A stretch of DNA of 64,000 bases, taken from positions 62,001 through 126,000 of the forward strand of contig JAGFBZ010000577.1 in the NCBI GenBank assembly GCA_018398805.1, given 5' to 3'. Below the pieces are notes generated by a model that worked only from the letters and a program-made list of their open reading frames with translations, did not search any database and was not told the origin of the DNA. The DNA comes from Hirundichthys speculiger. Taxonomy: Eukaryota > Chordata > Actinopteri > Beloniformes > Exocoetidae. Made by a program: the position numbers and the translations under genes. Below, piece by piece: positions 1 to 10,422 of the stretch; within the stretch, counting starts at the first letter, position 1; the number at the start of each line of letters is the position of its first letter.

Positions 1-699
1 AAAAAAGGTGGCAGTTGATATTCTAGCTGTTTCATGACTGTGCTACTGACTGGCTGTGTGTGAACACGCTAAAACTGAATGAAAACCCTGAACGGTGAAG
101 TAGAGGAGTCGTTCCAGAGGGAAGATATTAGTCTTGATATATTGACACTTCTTGATTTTTATTTTTTATTTATTTATTTTTCAACTTGAATGTTAACTTG
201 TAGTGCTAGAAATAACTAATGTTTAAGGTACTGGGAAGTGTCGGCATCCAAGTAGTTTCCCTGCTCCCGATTATTCTAATAATATAATCCATGGTGTTTT
301 TTGTTTTTTTCCTTTTACCAAAGCACACTTATGGTTTACTGTATTTTATTTTAAATCCCTTTTATTTGATGATTAGATCACTAACTATGATGACCCTGTT
401 TGGAAGTTGTGTAGCATATAATATAGACGGAGAGGTTTGACTAGTTGTGGTTTGCTCAGAGAATAGATTCCCTGCATACGGTACCTTTATATTCACTCTT
501 CTCTAATAAATTCCTCAACTTGACCCTGCAAGCTTCTTGTGTTGTTCTTAATGCCGAGCATAAAGCTCTCTGCAGTTGCCACAATATCCCTCTAGGAGTT
601 TTATTCATCTGACAGACCTGGCATATTCATACAGATCTCAAATCTGCAGGCTGAGACGCCAGTGGAATCTAAATGTGAAATAGGAATGAAAATTATGTT
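1..699. other. Non-coding, nothing recognised
   Basis: AT-rich sequence with short T and A runs. I see no coding signal, RNA gene or recognisable repeat here. The single short minus-strand reading frame at 601-783 has no family resemblance. Confidence 0.6.
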
Positions 700-1985
700 A
701 CAATACTGCAATCTCAGTTCAGAAAAAGTTGGGATGACGTGCAAAATGTAAATAAAAACAATGCAGTGACTTGCAAATTTCATAAACCGTTTTATTCACT
801 ATAGGTCATACAAAGCATGACAAATGTTAAGAGACATTTGAACATTTCATTAAAACTCTAGAAAAGCACTCTGAGAGCGCAGACCTCTGCCAAGCCCAAC
901 AGTTCTCCTGTATAGAGGTTTACAGATTGCAATAAAATCCACATTCTGAATCAGATCCGGATAAGACCCTGAAATTTGATAGAGGTTCCCATTGTCAATC
1001 CTTGAGTCAAATTTCATGAGTTATGGGCAATAATTAACAGAGATATTGAGAAACAAAATTGTCGTCCCCATTGATCGCAATGTTATTGAAAATTTGTGAT
1101 CCAGAATCCAGGATTTCTTCTGGATCACAGCCAAAATAAAATCAGTTCTTCCTTTTCACATTTCTGACAACTCCTGAAAATTTCATCAAAATCCATCCAG
1201 AACGTTTTGAGTTATCTTGAACACAGACATAAACACTGGCAAAAACATAACCTCCTTGGTGGAGGTAATAAAAATAGCTGTCCAGTTTGAATTTGATGGC
1301 AGCAGCAGATGTCAAAAAAGCTGGGACGTGAACAACAAAAGGATGGAAAAATAAAGTAGTAGAAAGAAACACCAGCAGGGACATGGTACAGTTCGGGCAG
1401 ATCATGATCGGGTATAAGAGGATCATCTTGGGCAGGCTGAGTCTCTGAGGCACACGTTCACAATAATGTTCCTCTACATTAAACTGCAAAGCCTTTGAAT
1501 ATCTCTTCTTCTTCCATGCAATGTCATCAGAAGATGAAGAGAATCTGAAGAATGAGACTGTGTGAGGGACAAGACCAAAAATCAGAGTGCATGCCTGTGA
1601 TCTCCTGGGCCTCCGGCGCCACTGTGTTAACAGCAACATGATTCTGTAATGGGAACTGAATGAGCTCAGGAGATCACGTCTGGAAAGCACTACAGGTGGC
1701 CACGCCGTCCACAAACGCAGGTTCAGGTTCTGTCGTGAAAAGAGGAAGCTGTATGTGAACGCGATCAAGAAGTGCTGCAGTATTCTCTGGGCCAAAGCTC
1801 ATTTAAAATCTTCTCAGGCAAAGTGGAAAGCTGTCCTGTGGTCAGAGAATTCAAAATTTGAAAATCTTTATGACAATCATGAACGTTACATCCTCTGACT
1901 AAAGAGGAGTGGCCACAGAGAGTTTATCAGTGCTCAGTTCAAAGTCCTGCATCCCTACTTTATGTCTGGCTGCTGGACTGCTTTA
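700..1985 (+). mobile_element. Decayed Tc1/mariner-like transposon, split by a MITE
   Basis: The left part (about 700-856) and the part after 1,271 resemble a well-known fish Tc1-like element. From about 1,685 the plus strand, read across small frame breaks, gives a Tc1-type transposase track: HAVHKRRFR, then LWAKAHLKSSQAKWKAVLWSENSKFE around 1,780-1,860 (compare the family pattern WAKAHL...W..VLWSDESKF). The catalytic SDES motif has become SENS, and a stop follows soon after (about 1,900). The protein is therefore dead. A separate MITE interrupts the left end. The family assignment is from recalled motif similarity; boundaries are approximate and no intact inverted repeat was delimited. Confidence 0.6.
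857..1270 (+). mobile_element. MITE-like dispersed repeat, copy A (CTAGAAAAGCACTC family)
   Basis: This copy begins CTAGAAAAGCACTC followed by GACCTCTGCCAAG, and ends CTTGGTGGAGGTAAT. The reverse complement of that end (ATTACCTCCACCAAG) matches the start, giving imperfect terminal inverted repeats. A central self-complementary segment (ATCCAGAATCCAGGAT...TTCTGGAT) is also present. There is no coding capacity. The same repeat recurs at 9,189 and, inverted and truncated, at 24,477. It sits inside the decayed Tc1 element, so it is younger than that element. I do not know its superfamily. Confidence 0.65.
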
Positions 1986-3842
1986 GCTGTAGGGTGAATA
2001 CACGGTTACAAACATAATCACTACACAAATCTTCACACATTCATCACACACCACATCCATCACTGTCTGTCTTTTGTCTTTATCTGGCCTGCCCTTTTTT
2101 GCTTCACTGTTGGTGGTCCTCCTCAGTCCTTTCAGCTGTCGTGCTTCCACTTACACAGTGACAAGGGCCAGCTGCACGAAAACTTCCACTCCGAACCACA
2201 TGGCGGCGGTACTGCGCCACTTTCGCTGTTTAACAACCAGCAAAAAAAAAAAAAAAGAAGGCGTCGGCAAAGACGAGGTAATAAACGGAAGAAAAACAAA
2301 CTAAAAATGACGCAGAAAAATATTGGAGGATGTAAAGACGATTGTAGCGCTCCTGTTTGCCGTTTGTAATACATAATGGCGGCGCTAAACGAGAAAAGGC
2401 GACTCGTAAGCAAAGCGAACATAAGGCAGCCCAATGACGTCATCTGCTGTGCCTCACCTATATCTGTCCGACACCAGGAACGTTTTACAACCCGCAAAGG
2501 TTCCTGAAGGCCTCTTTTTTAAATTTTTTTTAAGGAACGGTCTTGGTCATGGAGACGCACGTCGATGATGCGATCCCTGAAAAACTGCCCTGGAACCCCG
2601 CCAGTAGAAATGCACCTAAAGAGGGCTGATGGAGGTCACACTCGCTATCACTTACCGCATGAGAAAACCAACATCTGCTGCAAGATTAAATTACATATAT
2701 ATATATATCCAACTCAAAAAAAAAAAAAAAGGTTTTGCCAGATTTTGGCACAAACCATTAATATTAATGCAGACTGTTTAAAACTGTCCTTTTCCCCACA
2801 ACTAAGATACACACCACACACATTCAATGACATAATAACATCAAAAAAAGTGTGGCGTTCCAGCCGAGCAATAAAACACAAACTCGAGTCAAATACAATC
2901 AGAACATCCTCTAAAATAAAAAAAAAATGCTTTAAGAAGAGATTAAAGAGATCACACTCTTATATAATAGTTATATTGATTAAGACTCACAGGTCAACTC
3001 TCATCCTTTAATACAACTAGAAATAATTGGTCTGAGGTCGGTACTGTCAAGGCTTTCTTCCTGAATGTTCATTAGTTCTTCCACACAAACACAAATAAAC
3101 TGAGCCTAAAATATCTTTACAGCCCTCAGATGGATCCTTATGACTTTACTCATGTTCATTCTGGCCATGCATCCCCCATGTTTCTTTTCTTGTGCAACCA
3201 GAAGGTCAGAGTTCTCACTCACTGCCTTTCATAAAGGTTCAACATTTACTTCAAGACATTTACACAAAAATGTTTCCCTCATAGCAAATCCTGCTGACAT
3301 CAGTGATCCTCAGGCATCACCTGTCAATATGTTACACTCTTGTTTCCATCTTCAATTTGACATTTCCTCCACTCTTTGTGGGGAAAAGGATTAAATTTCT
3401 TCCTCAGAAATCACTAGAGACCATCTCACATTCAAAGGTCTGGACCCAGACCTCTTTCTACAAGCATTACCATGAGGTTGACATTTGTGGTTTAAGGGTA
3501 GTGACTTGGCCAATATTGTATGGATTGCCATTAACTTCAGAGTAGAACGTCTTGTTACCCCAAAGGATGAACTGTTATCTTTTGGACCATACCCGTAGTG
3601 AACTTCAAGAGGCTGAGGTAATCCTCCCAAAAACACCACTCAGTCACCTGCTCACACCTCAAACCACTTCTCATAGGATCACTGAGAGTTTAGATCACTT
3701 TTTTTTTTCAAGCCAATTTAAACCAAGTTATTTTTCATGGTCTCTATGTAAAAGTTTTGATTTTATCCAGTCTCTTAAATCCCAATTTCCTACTTTCATC
3801 TACTTTGATTTCTCATCTTAAAAAAAAAAAAAAAAAAAACTG
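1986..3842. other. Non-coding stretch between elements
   Basis: No recognisable gene. The reading frames here (for example at 2,074-2,304, 2,565-3,011 and 3,552-3,821) are low complexity and resemble no family. Notable only are a short (AT)n near 2,693-2,708 and an A-run of about 20 at 3,820-3,839, just before the piggyBac terminus. Confidence 0.5.
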
Positions 3843-4134
3843 TTAACCTTTGTGTCGTGTTCGTTTCTCCCCCCTTACTTTAGTGCTCCCGGTCTGTTTT
3901 AACTGCTCCTACATTAACAGAAAAACCACTGATTAACACCAAATTTTATTTAACTAATTTTTAAGCTGTAAACAACGTCTCAGACCACTGGTTTATATGA
4001 ATAACTGCAGTGAATATACATAAAATAGACACAGAAATAGTAAAACTGTATTCCAAAATTATCATTTATTGTAAAAAGAGAGTAACAAAAATCAAAACAG
4101 TGACCAAATTCACACATCAACATGAGCCTATCAT

Positions 4135-4180
4135 TTGTATGTATGTGTGTGTATGTGTGTGTGGGTGTGTGGGGGGGGGC
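4135..4180 (+). repeat. (TG)n / poly-G microsatellite
   Basis: Alternating TG with a G9 run, inside the piggyBac-type element. A similar tract occurs at 5,093-5,141 and a (GT)n at 5,790-5,820. Confidence 0.9.
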
Positions 4181-4204
4181 TGTGTCTTCACATGTGTCTT
4201 CACA

Positions 4205-4312
4205 CACAGGAGTGGCATCCTAACAATATTTTCTACTCTTGCTCTTGCTCTTCCTCCTCTTTCCTGGGTGGAGGAATACCAGAGCAAATTGCCATCCTTG
4301 GACTGGAATATC
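4205..4312 (-). pseudogene. Diverged extra copy of the piggyBac N-terminal coding segment
   Basis: Read on the minus strand this encodes IFQSKDGNLLWYSSTQERGG and continues through ENIVRMPLL, the same segment found at 5,170-5,250. In piggyBac transposases the corresponding stretch lies between the acidic N-terminus and the core. It is bounded by the array on one side and by a TG/poly-G tract on the other, so it carries no downstream catalytic domain. It is a duplicate produced by rearrangement inside the element. Confidence 0.55.
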
Positions 4313-4437
4313 ACGGGACAGCTCCCACCGCTACACCGGGCTCTTGGCTCGAACATTCACATTCAGTACCGGACAGCTACCTGCACATTCACGTTGAGTA
4401 CTGGACAGCTCCCACCACTTCTACTACTGAACATTCA

Positions 4438-4991
4438 CGTTCAGCACTGGACAGCTCCCACCACTTCTGCGGGCTGTCTGGTGCTGAAGTGGTGGGAGCT
4501 GTCCGGTGCTGAAAAAAAACGTTCAGCACTGGACAGCTCCCACAGCCCGGAGAAGTGGTGGGAGCTGTGCGGTACTGAACATTCACGTTCAGCACCGGAC
4601 AGCTCCCACCACTTCTCTGGGCTGTGGGAGCTGTCTGGTGCTGAAGTGGTGGGAGCTGTCCGGTGCTGAACATCCACGTTCAGCACTGGACAGCTCCCAC
4701 AGCCCGGAGAAGTGGTGGGAGCTGTGCGGTACTGAACATTCACGTTCAGCACCGGACAGCTCCCACCACTTCTCTGGGCTGTGGGAGCTGTCTGGTGCTG
4801 AAGTGGTGGGAGCTGTCCGGTGCTGAACATCCACGTTCAGCACTGGACAGCTCCCGCAGGCCGGAGAAGTGGTGGGAGCTGTCCAGTGCTGAATGTGGAT
4901 GTTCAGCACCGGACAGCTCCCACCACTTCTCTGGGCTTAGGGAGCTGTTCGGTGCTGAAGTGGTGGGAGCTGTTCGGTGCTGAACATTCAC
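4438..4991. repeat. 157-bp tandem array made of inverted units
   Basis: Units start at 4,521, 4,678 and 4,835, spaced exactly 157 bp, with a partial unit from about 4,438. The first two full units look identical; the third is diverged. Each unit alternates a box GGACAGCTCCCAC with its reverse complement GTGGGAGCTGTCC, bounded by GTTCAGCAC and GTGCTGAAC, so every unit can fold into stem-loops. Because of this symmetry both strands carry open frames with similar peptides. These are a by-product of the palindromes, not genes. Confidence 0.9.
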
Positions 4992-5031
4992 ATTCGAGCC
5001 CACAGCCCGGTGTAGCGGTGGGAGCTGTCTC

Positions 5032-5084
5032 ATGATATTCCAGTCCAAGGATGGCAATTTGCTCTGGTATTCATCCACCCAGGA
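5032..5084 (+). pseudogene. Inverted copy of the piggyBac N-terminal segment
   Basis: This segment encodes on the plus strand the same IFQSKDGNLLWYSSTQE peptide that the minus strand encodes at 4,205-4,312 and 5,170-5,250. It lies at the right edge of the tandem array, so the array is flanked by oppositely oriented copies. The open frame stops resembling the family after TQE. Confidence 0.55.
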
Positions 5085-5169
5085 GCCTATCATTTGTATG
5101 TGTGTGTGTGTGTGGGTGGGTGGGGGGTGGGGGTGGGGGCATGTGTCTTCATACACAGGAGCGGCATCC

Positions 5170-5470
5170 TAACAATATTTTCTATTCTTGCTCTGCCTCC
5201 TCTTTCCTGGGTGGATGAATACCAGAGCAAATTGCCATCCTTGGACTGGAATATCATAGGTGCCTCTTCCTCAGGTGTGTCTTCCTCTGGAGCCTCTTCC
5301 TCACCATCTGTTGACTGGTCGGTCTCATGATGGTCTGGATCAAAATCAGGATCAATGTTGTCTTCTATTTCTGAGACATCCTCCTCTATTTCTGGTTGAA
5401 CTTCAATCCCCTGTTCATCAGGTTGAAATAAAAGGTCCAGAGCTTCTCTGACGAGAAATTATCTGATCAG
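5170..5470 (-). pseudogene. piggyBac (PGBD-type) transposase N-terminal fragment
   Basis: Minus strand, read from about 5,465 downwards: LVREALDLLFQPDEQGIEV, then an Asp/Glu-rich stretch ending EEEAPEEDTPEEEAP, then IFQSKDGNLLWYSSTQERGG and ENIVRMPLL. An acidic N-terminus followed by a SKDG..W segment and a NIVR motif is the usual start of PGBD transposases, which cut at TTAA. Roughly 100 residues survive. No DDD catalytic triad or C-terminal cysteine-rich finger is present. The reading frame then runs into the poly-G/TG tract at 5,093-5,141. I infer an internally deleted copy. Confidence 0.6.
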
Positions 5471-6106
5471 GTGCCTAGTCAACATGTTCATAGTAAAATA
5501 AGGGCAATGCACACAAAAAAACTATATATAAGGGGTCTCTGAGAAGATATGATACATTTTGTATCGGAAAGTGCGGTTCACGTGGGGGGATGGGCACATA
5601 AGCCTGGGAAAGAGACGGTTCTCATAACTAACACCTAATTGTTGACTTTGAAATGTGGAACAAGTGTTATACATTTAGTTTGGAAAGTGTAGTTCATGTA
5701 GGGGGATGGGCAAATAAGCACAGTAATGAGGTGGGAAGAGGAGACACCTATTTGTTCAGTCTGAAAGGGGTTCACGTGGGGTGGGGTGGTGTGTGTGTAT
5801 GTGTGTGTGTGTGTGTGTATGGTGGTGTATTTGTGGTTGTGTACAATCATATGGATGAACACAATCTAGGGTCACCCATTAATTTCCTATGGTGGTCATT
5901 TTTGACCGGGAACACCACAGGTGTTACAAAGTTGAATAAAATACTCAAAATTCAGAGAAAATGGTGATCAGCAATTATATATGTTCAAATGGCTAGTGTG
6001 GAGGATATCATAAGGCCCTGAGACAATCAAATGTAAAACACAATATTTATGATTGATGAAAGTAGGAAATCGGTCAGGTTTGACTCAAACACGACAGAAA
6101 GGTTAA

Positions 6107-9100
6107 AGATTTTTTTTTCTCTGAGCAACAGTTAGCTGTAATGTAGCGTAAGTGCTGAATCTCTGCAAATTAACATGTATCTTTTAAAATTTGTCATACT
6201 GCAGTCAAAGAGAGAAAAACCACTCTACACAACTTATAATAAAATCCTTAAAAAAGAAATAAACACAAAAACAACAAGCGAGAACTTTATGTCCATGTGT
6301 AAGTACATAGACACTTTTCAATTCAATTCAATTCAATTTTATTTGTATAGCATCTGTTACAATGTCAGCTGTCCTTGCTCACTTTATATAATTAAAAAAT
6401 AAATATTAAATAGACAACACTTACAGTAAAACCCCTTTCCAATTTAAACAAACATAAACTATTTCTTAATAAATAAAGATAAAAATTAAAATGTATTAAA
6501 AACAAAGGGTAATCAAAACCTCAGTAGGATTTTGAAACTAGCATTTTAAGATGCTAGTTTAAGATGACAAACATTAGTTTTTCTTAGTTTATTTCTGATT
6601 GTTTTGTTCCAGTGGTTATCATGTAATCTGTGTCATCATAGTCTTTTTTTCCATTTCTACTTATGTCTTTTATTATATGCGTTCCCATGGTTGATCCATC
6701 CATTTCCAGGCTGTTCCTGTTCTTCTGAAAAATATACTGTATAAGTAAAATTGACTGGATTTGATTAAATATTTCCTTGAGCAGGATCATCATCTATGAA
6801 GTCAAAATGTGTTCAATTGGACCTCCAGCTGACTGTGTTGCACTCATGGGTCATATACTGATTGTGAAAATACTAAACATTATATCATCCCATTAAGAGC
6901 ATGTAGACGTTTAGCTCAATTCTAAACCTATTAAAGTGTGTTAAGATACACTTAAAGGGCACGTTCAATCTATCAGCAATTTAAAGTTTTATCTGTTTCC
7001 CAAAGTTGACTGCTTTTGTCTTTCTTGGGTGCGTGAGACAGATATTGAGTAGCTACATCTCATTCTTCTTCAAGCCCACTTTTTTCACTGATGGAAAAGA
7101 AAGATGAGTAAGGAAGAAAAGCTGCTTAAAAGAACCAGTCACCAAGACAAGAAACCTTATAATGTCCTAGACTCACAATGGCGAAGATGGACCACTCCAA
7201 ATGCAAAGACAGAGAGGTGAGGGGAGTACCAATCTGAAGTGCTACAGGGCTCAACTGCTTTTTAGGAAACCATTTAAACCTGGCAACAACCTGCCTTCAT
7301 GGTGAGTGATTCCAATGAATTAGACCATTTTAAGAGACAGCACAATGCATTCCTTTTGGAGGAGCTTTATCAAGTCCCTGAAGGCATCACAGGCCCACAC
7401 AGCTGCTGAAACAGTGAGTGAATCAACTAATTGCTGCACATGACCTTGATCTCTCACGAATCAAATCAAAAGCATCGACAAGCGGAACTGTCCCGATAAT
7501 GGTTCACGCAAGACCAGTTTAGATAATTCTCTGCCTCAGTCATTGATAATGAATGAGGTTCCTTATGTGTCCACATTATATTGCTAATGGTCATTAAACA
7601 CAGCACGCGTCGGGAATCCGTGCATCACCAGAGTACCCTCTGTTTAGGAAACAAGGCCGCAGGGGAGGAGCGGTAACACAATCCAGTTAATGGAGGGATT
7701 AATTCCTGGCTGTGGAGCCATCTCAACTAAAATAATCCCTCTGTGTATCCATGTCCACTTTCCAAATAAAACAAGCCATGATGCCCAACAGCCTGCTCTC
7801 TGAAAACCAAAAAATTAAAAAGACGTCATGATGTTCGCAGAAAAGCCAGTGTGTTATTTTGGTACTTTGAGACATGTCTACATGAGATGTGCTGCATCGA
7901 AAGGATTAAATCCAAATTCTAATCCAGTTAAACAAACCTCCCTCAGATCAACTATGAAATCAGACAGAAGAAAACGCCCGTCTCAGTCCCTGTGGGAGAA
8001 TGTTGATGAATGGCACCTAACCAGCTGCTGCAATATGCTATTCTGGCTTTCAGTCTGTGGTGTCAGGGGCCTTTTGACACGAAACATTTTGCCATCTGCT
8101 GATATGGACATGGATGGTCTAAAGGGACACCTGTTGTTGCTGCAGAAAAAAAATTATGTTACAGTTCTGTGTCATTTTGAACCCAATCAGCAAGCTCTGA
8201 GAGATTAAATAGGAAAGAGATCAAATGGATATCATCCTTGAACGCTGAGGTGTTGGTTTTCTCAGTTGTCCTCAGATTTCCTTGTTTGTTCTGAGAAATT
8301 GGCAAAATGACAAAAAAATACAACACAATTTGGAGTGGATCAATAGTTTCCTCTTGAACCCACTGTTATGGCCGCTAGAAATTCATAGCAAACACTTTTA
8401 AGGAGATACGAAATGACGCCTCAATCTTTTCTCGTGTTTCCTGTTTTTTTTTTTCTCTCTTTTTTTTGTGTTTACTTTATCAGATGTTCTTCCAGCAAAA
8501 GGTCAAACTTGTTTCAGATTCTTGGTTTCTCTGGTGAGTCACCAGGTGGAGAAACTCTCGGCAATTCATGATCTCTTCTGAATGGTGGGATGTGCTTTGC
8601 TAAAAAAGCTTTTCAAGTCCAGTTTCTGACATTGATGTTTTTCACTCCAGCGACGCTCGAGGTCAAGTTTGCATGGCCCTTCACTGTGGATATATCAGAT
8701 TTATTCTATATTTGCATTTTGAAAAACCCGACTGAGATTTTAAATGTCTCTTGACCGTGGCGAGTAAAAATGGGATCACGTTTTTACTCACCAGTCTTCT
8801 TCGGTCAATTAATTTGATAAATTCCTGTTTAGTTTCTCAGCGCTCATGGTGCTGCTCCTTGAACGCAGTCCCCACCTGCTTAACTTAAGGCTGAAACTTC
8901 AATAAACAAATTAAATGAATGTTGGTGCTGTTAAAATATAATTAACTCTATAATTCTACATGTATCATATTTGATAGATATCTGAAAAAAAGCAAAAAAA
9001 AAAAAACTTTTGTACAACTAAGAAAAAATGTAAAATTTAAAAATAAAAACAATTCAACACCCAATGTATCTATAATATAGAAAACTCATGCAGAAATTGT

Positions 9101-9188
9101 TAAAAAACAAATAAGGTGTGTTTTATTTAGTCATTTTTTATGTCAGTGTACAAAAACCATTTCAATATAACAATAATAATAATAATTA
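6107..9188. other. Non-coding stretch with one small L2 tail
   Basis: Apart from the L2 tail at 6,318-6,372 I see no recognisable element or gene. The 126-codon frame at 7,828-8,208 shows no family resemblance and no splice signals that convinced me. Confidence 0.5.
6318..6372 (-). mobile_element. L2-type LINE 3'-end fragment
   Basis: Reverse-complemented, this reads as the end GACATTGTAACAGATG / CTATACAAATAAAATTG followed by (AATTG)n. That is the same 3' tail seen in the plus-strand L2 copies at 28,700-28,757, 37,195-37,245 and 53,025-53,068. Confidence 0.7.
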
Positions 9189-9750
9189 CTAGAAAAGCAC
9201 TCGGAGAGCGCAGACCTCTGCCAAGTGCAACAATTCCCCATATTGCGATTTACACCATAAATATTAGTCATACATATAGCACTGACAATATGGGACCACT
9301 AAAAAAGTACCATGTCTTCCTTTATTTTGTGATGCAGAGAAAAATAAATAAGAATGCTGTAAAGATTATATTTGTTTCCAAAGTCAATATATTGAAATTA
9401 AACAAGCTCAATGTTTTTATAGAGATTGGGACAAAATCCGCCTTCTGGATCAGATCCGGATCAGCCCTTAAAATTTAATAGAGGTTTCCATTGTCAATCC
9501 CTGAGTCAAATTTCATGTGTTTTGGGCAATAATTAATGGAGATATTGAGAAACAAAATTTTTGGCTCCATTTACCACAATGTTATCGAAGATTTGAAAAT
9601 GATCCAGAATCCAGGATTTCTTCTGGATCACACCCAAAATGAAATCAGTTCTTTCTTTTCACATTTCTGACAACTCCTGAAAATTTCATCAAAATCCATC
9701 CATAACTTTTTGAGTTATCTTGAACACAGACAAACAAACAAACAGATAGA
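9189..9750 (+). mobile_element. MITE-like repeat, copy B, longer internal variant
   Basis: This copy begins CTAGAAAAGCACTCGGAGAGCG and shares with copy A the segments TCAGATCCGGAT, CCATTGTCAATCC, GAGATATTGAGAAAC, the ATCCAGAATCCAGGAT palindrome and TTTCATCAAAATCCATCC. It carries about 170 extra bases near its left end. It loses the right terminus in a (CAAA)n/(CAGA)n-like simple repeat near 9,730-9,770. No coding capacity. Confidence 0.65.
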
Positions 9751-9798
9751 CAGACAAACAGATAAACGATAGACATATTTTATATGTCAGGGTTTACA

Positions 9799-10414
9799 GC
9801 ACATGTGTCAAACACAAGGCCCGCGGGCCAAATGTGGCCCGTCACATCATTTTATGTGGCCCTTGAGAGCTTGTGCATTATTGGCTTAAAATTTAAACCA
9901 ATATTTTAAGACTTAAAATAAGCTTACACCGCTTTAAAGCGCATATTGGCAATAAACTACATCGCCCATCATGCATTTTGTCATTACCCACAACAATAAT
10001 GGTTGCTATGAGTAAGACAATTTTTCAGAACTGATGAACTTAAGAAAAACCTTTACAAACTAACCCCAACATGTCTAAGAAAAGTGTCTTTTGTGTTATG
10101 AGGGGGGTGTCAGTCGTGAAAGAGTTTAATCCACGTAGGCATTTTGACAGCAAAAATGGAGCTAAGTATGCTAAATTTAGCCCACAAGAAAAACGAAGAA
10201 CCGCTTCCCCTGAATTTAATATAATAATTACTTAAATATTTGAAACTTGAATAATACAAAAAACCATTATTTAACAATATAATAATATAATAAGGTGTAG
10301 TTTAATTTATTTTGATTTTCATTGCATTTTGTTACATTCATGCTGTCAATCTGGCCCTTCGAGGGCAACCATGATGCTGATGTGGCCCTCAGTGAAAATC
10401 AGTCTGACAACCCT
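9799..10414 (+). mobile_element. hAT (Charlie-like) internal-deletion derivative with BED-finger remnant
   Basis: The element is flanked by an exact 8-bp duplication GGTTTACA at 9,791-9,798 and 10,415-10,422, as expected of hAT. The termini are GCACATGTGTCAAAC and, reverse-complemented from the right, AGGGTTGTCAGAC. These resemble the CAGGGGTGTCAAAC ends of Charlie-type elements. Around 10,070-10,200 the plus strand reads MSKKSVFCVMRG and then VKEFNPRRHFDSKNGAKY. This matches the N-terminal zinc-finger region (pattern VFKEYNL.RHY..KHA..Y) of GTF2IRD2/ZBED5-related hAT transposases. The catalytic domain is missing, so the copy is non-autonomous. Confidence 0.75.
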
Positions 10415-10422
10415 GGTTTACA

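Larger units (their letters stand above)
3843..6106 (-). mobile_element. piggyBac-type element with TTAA ends and rearranged interior
   Basis: The left end reads TTAACCTTTGTGTCGTGTTCG (TTAA at 3,843-3,846). The reverse complement of the right end (TTAA at 6,103-6,106) is TTAACCTTTCTGTCGTGTTTG. This gives about 19 of 21 matching terminal bases and the TTAA target used by all piggyBac elements. Inside, the minus strand encodes an acidic N-terminal segment typical of PGBD-type transposases (see 5,170-5,470), but no catalytic DDD core is left. The centre is a palindromic tandem array. Two diverged copies of an approximately 100-bp segment also lie at about 5,565-5,780 (GGGGGATGGGCA core). The element is non-autonomous and was presumably mobilised in trans by an intact relative. 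Confidence 0.8.

Noticed and set aside
1142..1795. 217-codon minus-strand frame
   Set aside because: It lies antisense to the Tc1-like transposase remnant, which has clear family motifs on the plus strand.
4010..5330. Many overlapping open frames on both strands with HRTAPTTS or DSSHHFSG repeats
   Set aside because: They are translations of the palindromic tandem array; the symmetry makes both strands open. No conserved protein features.
7828..8208. 126-codon frame
   Set aside because: No family resemblance, no promoter or splice context; length is possible by chance in 64 kb.
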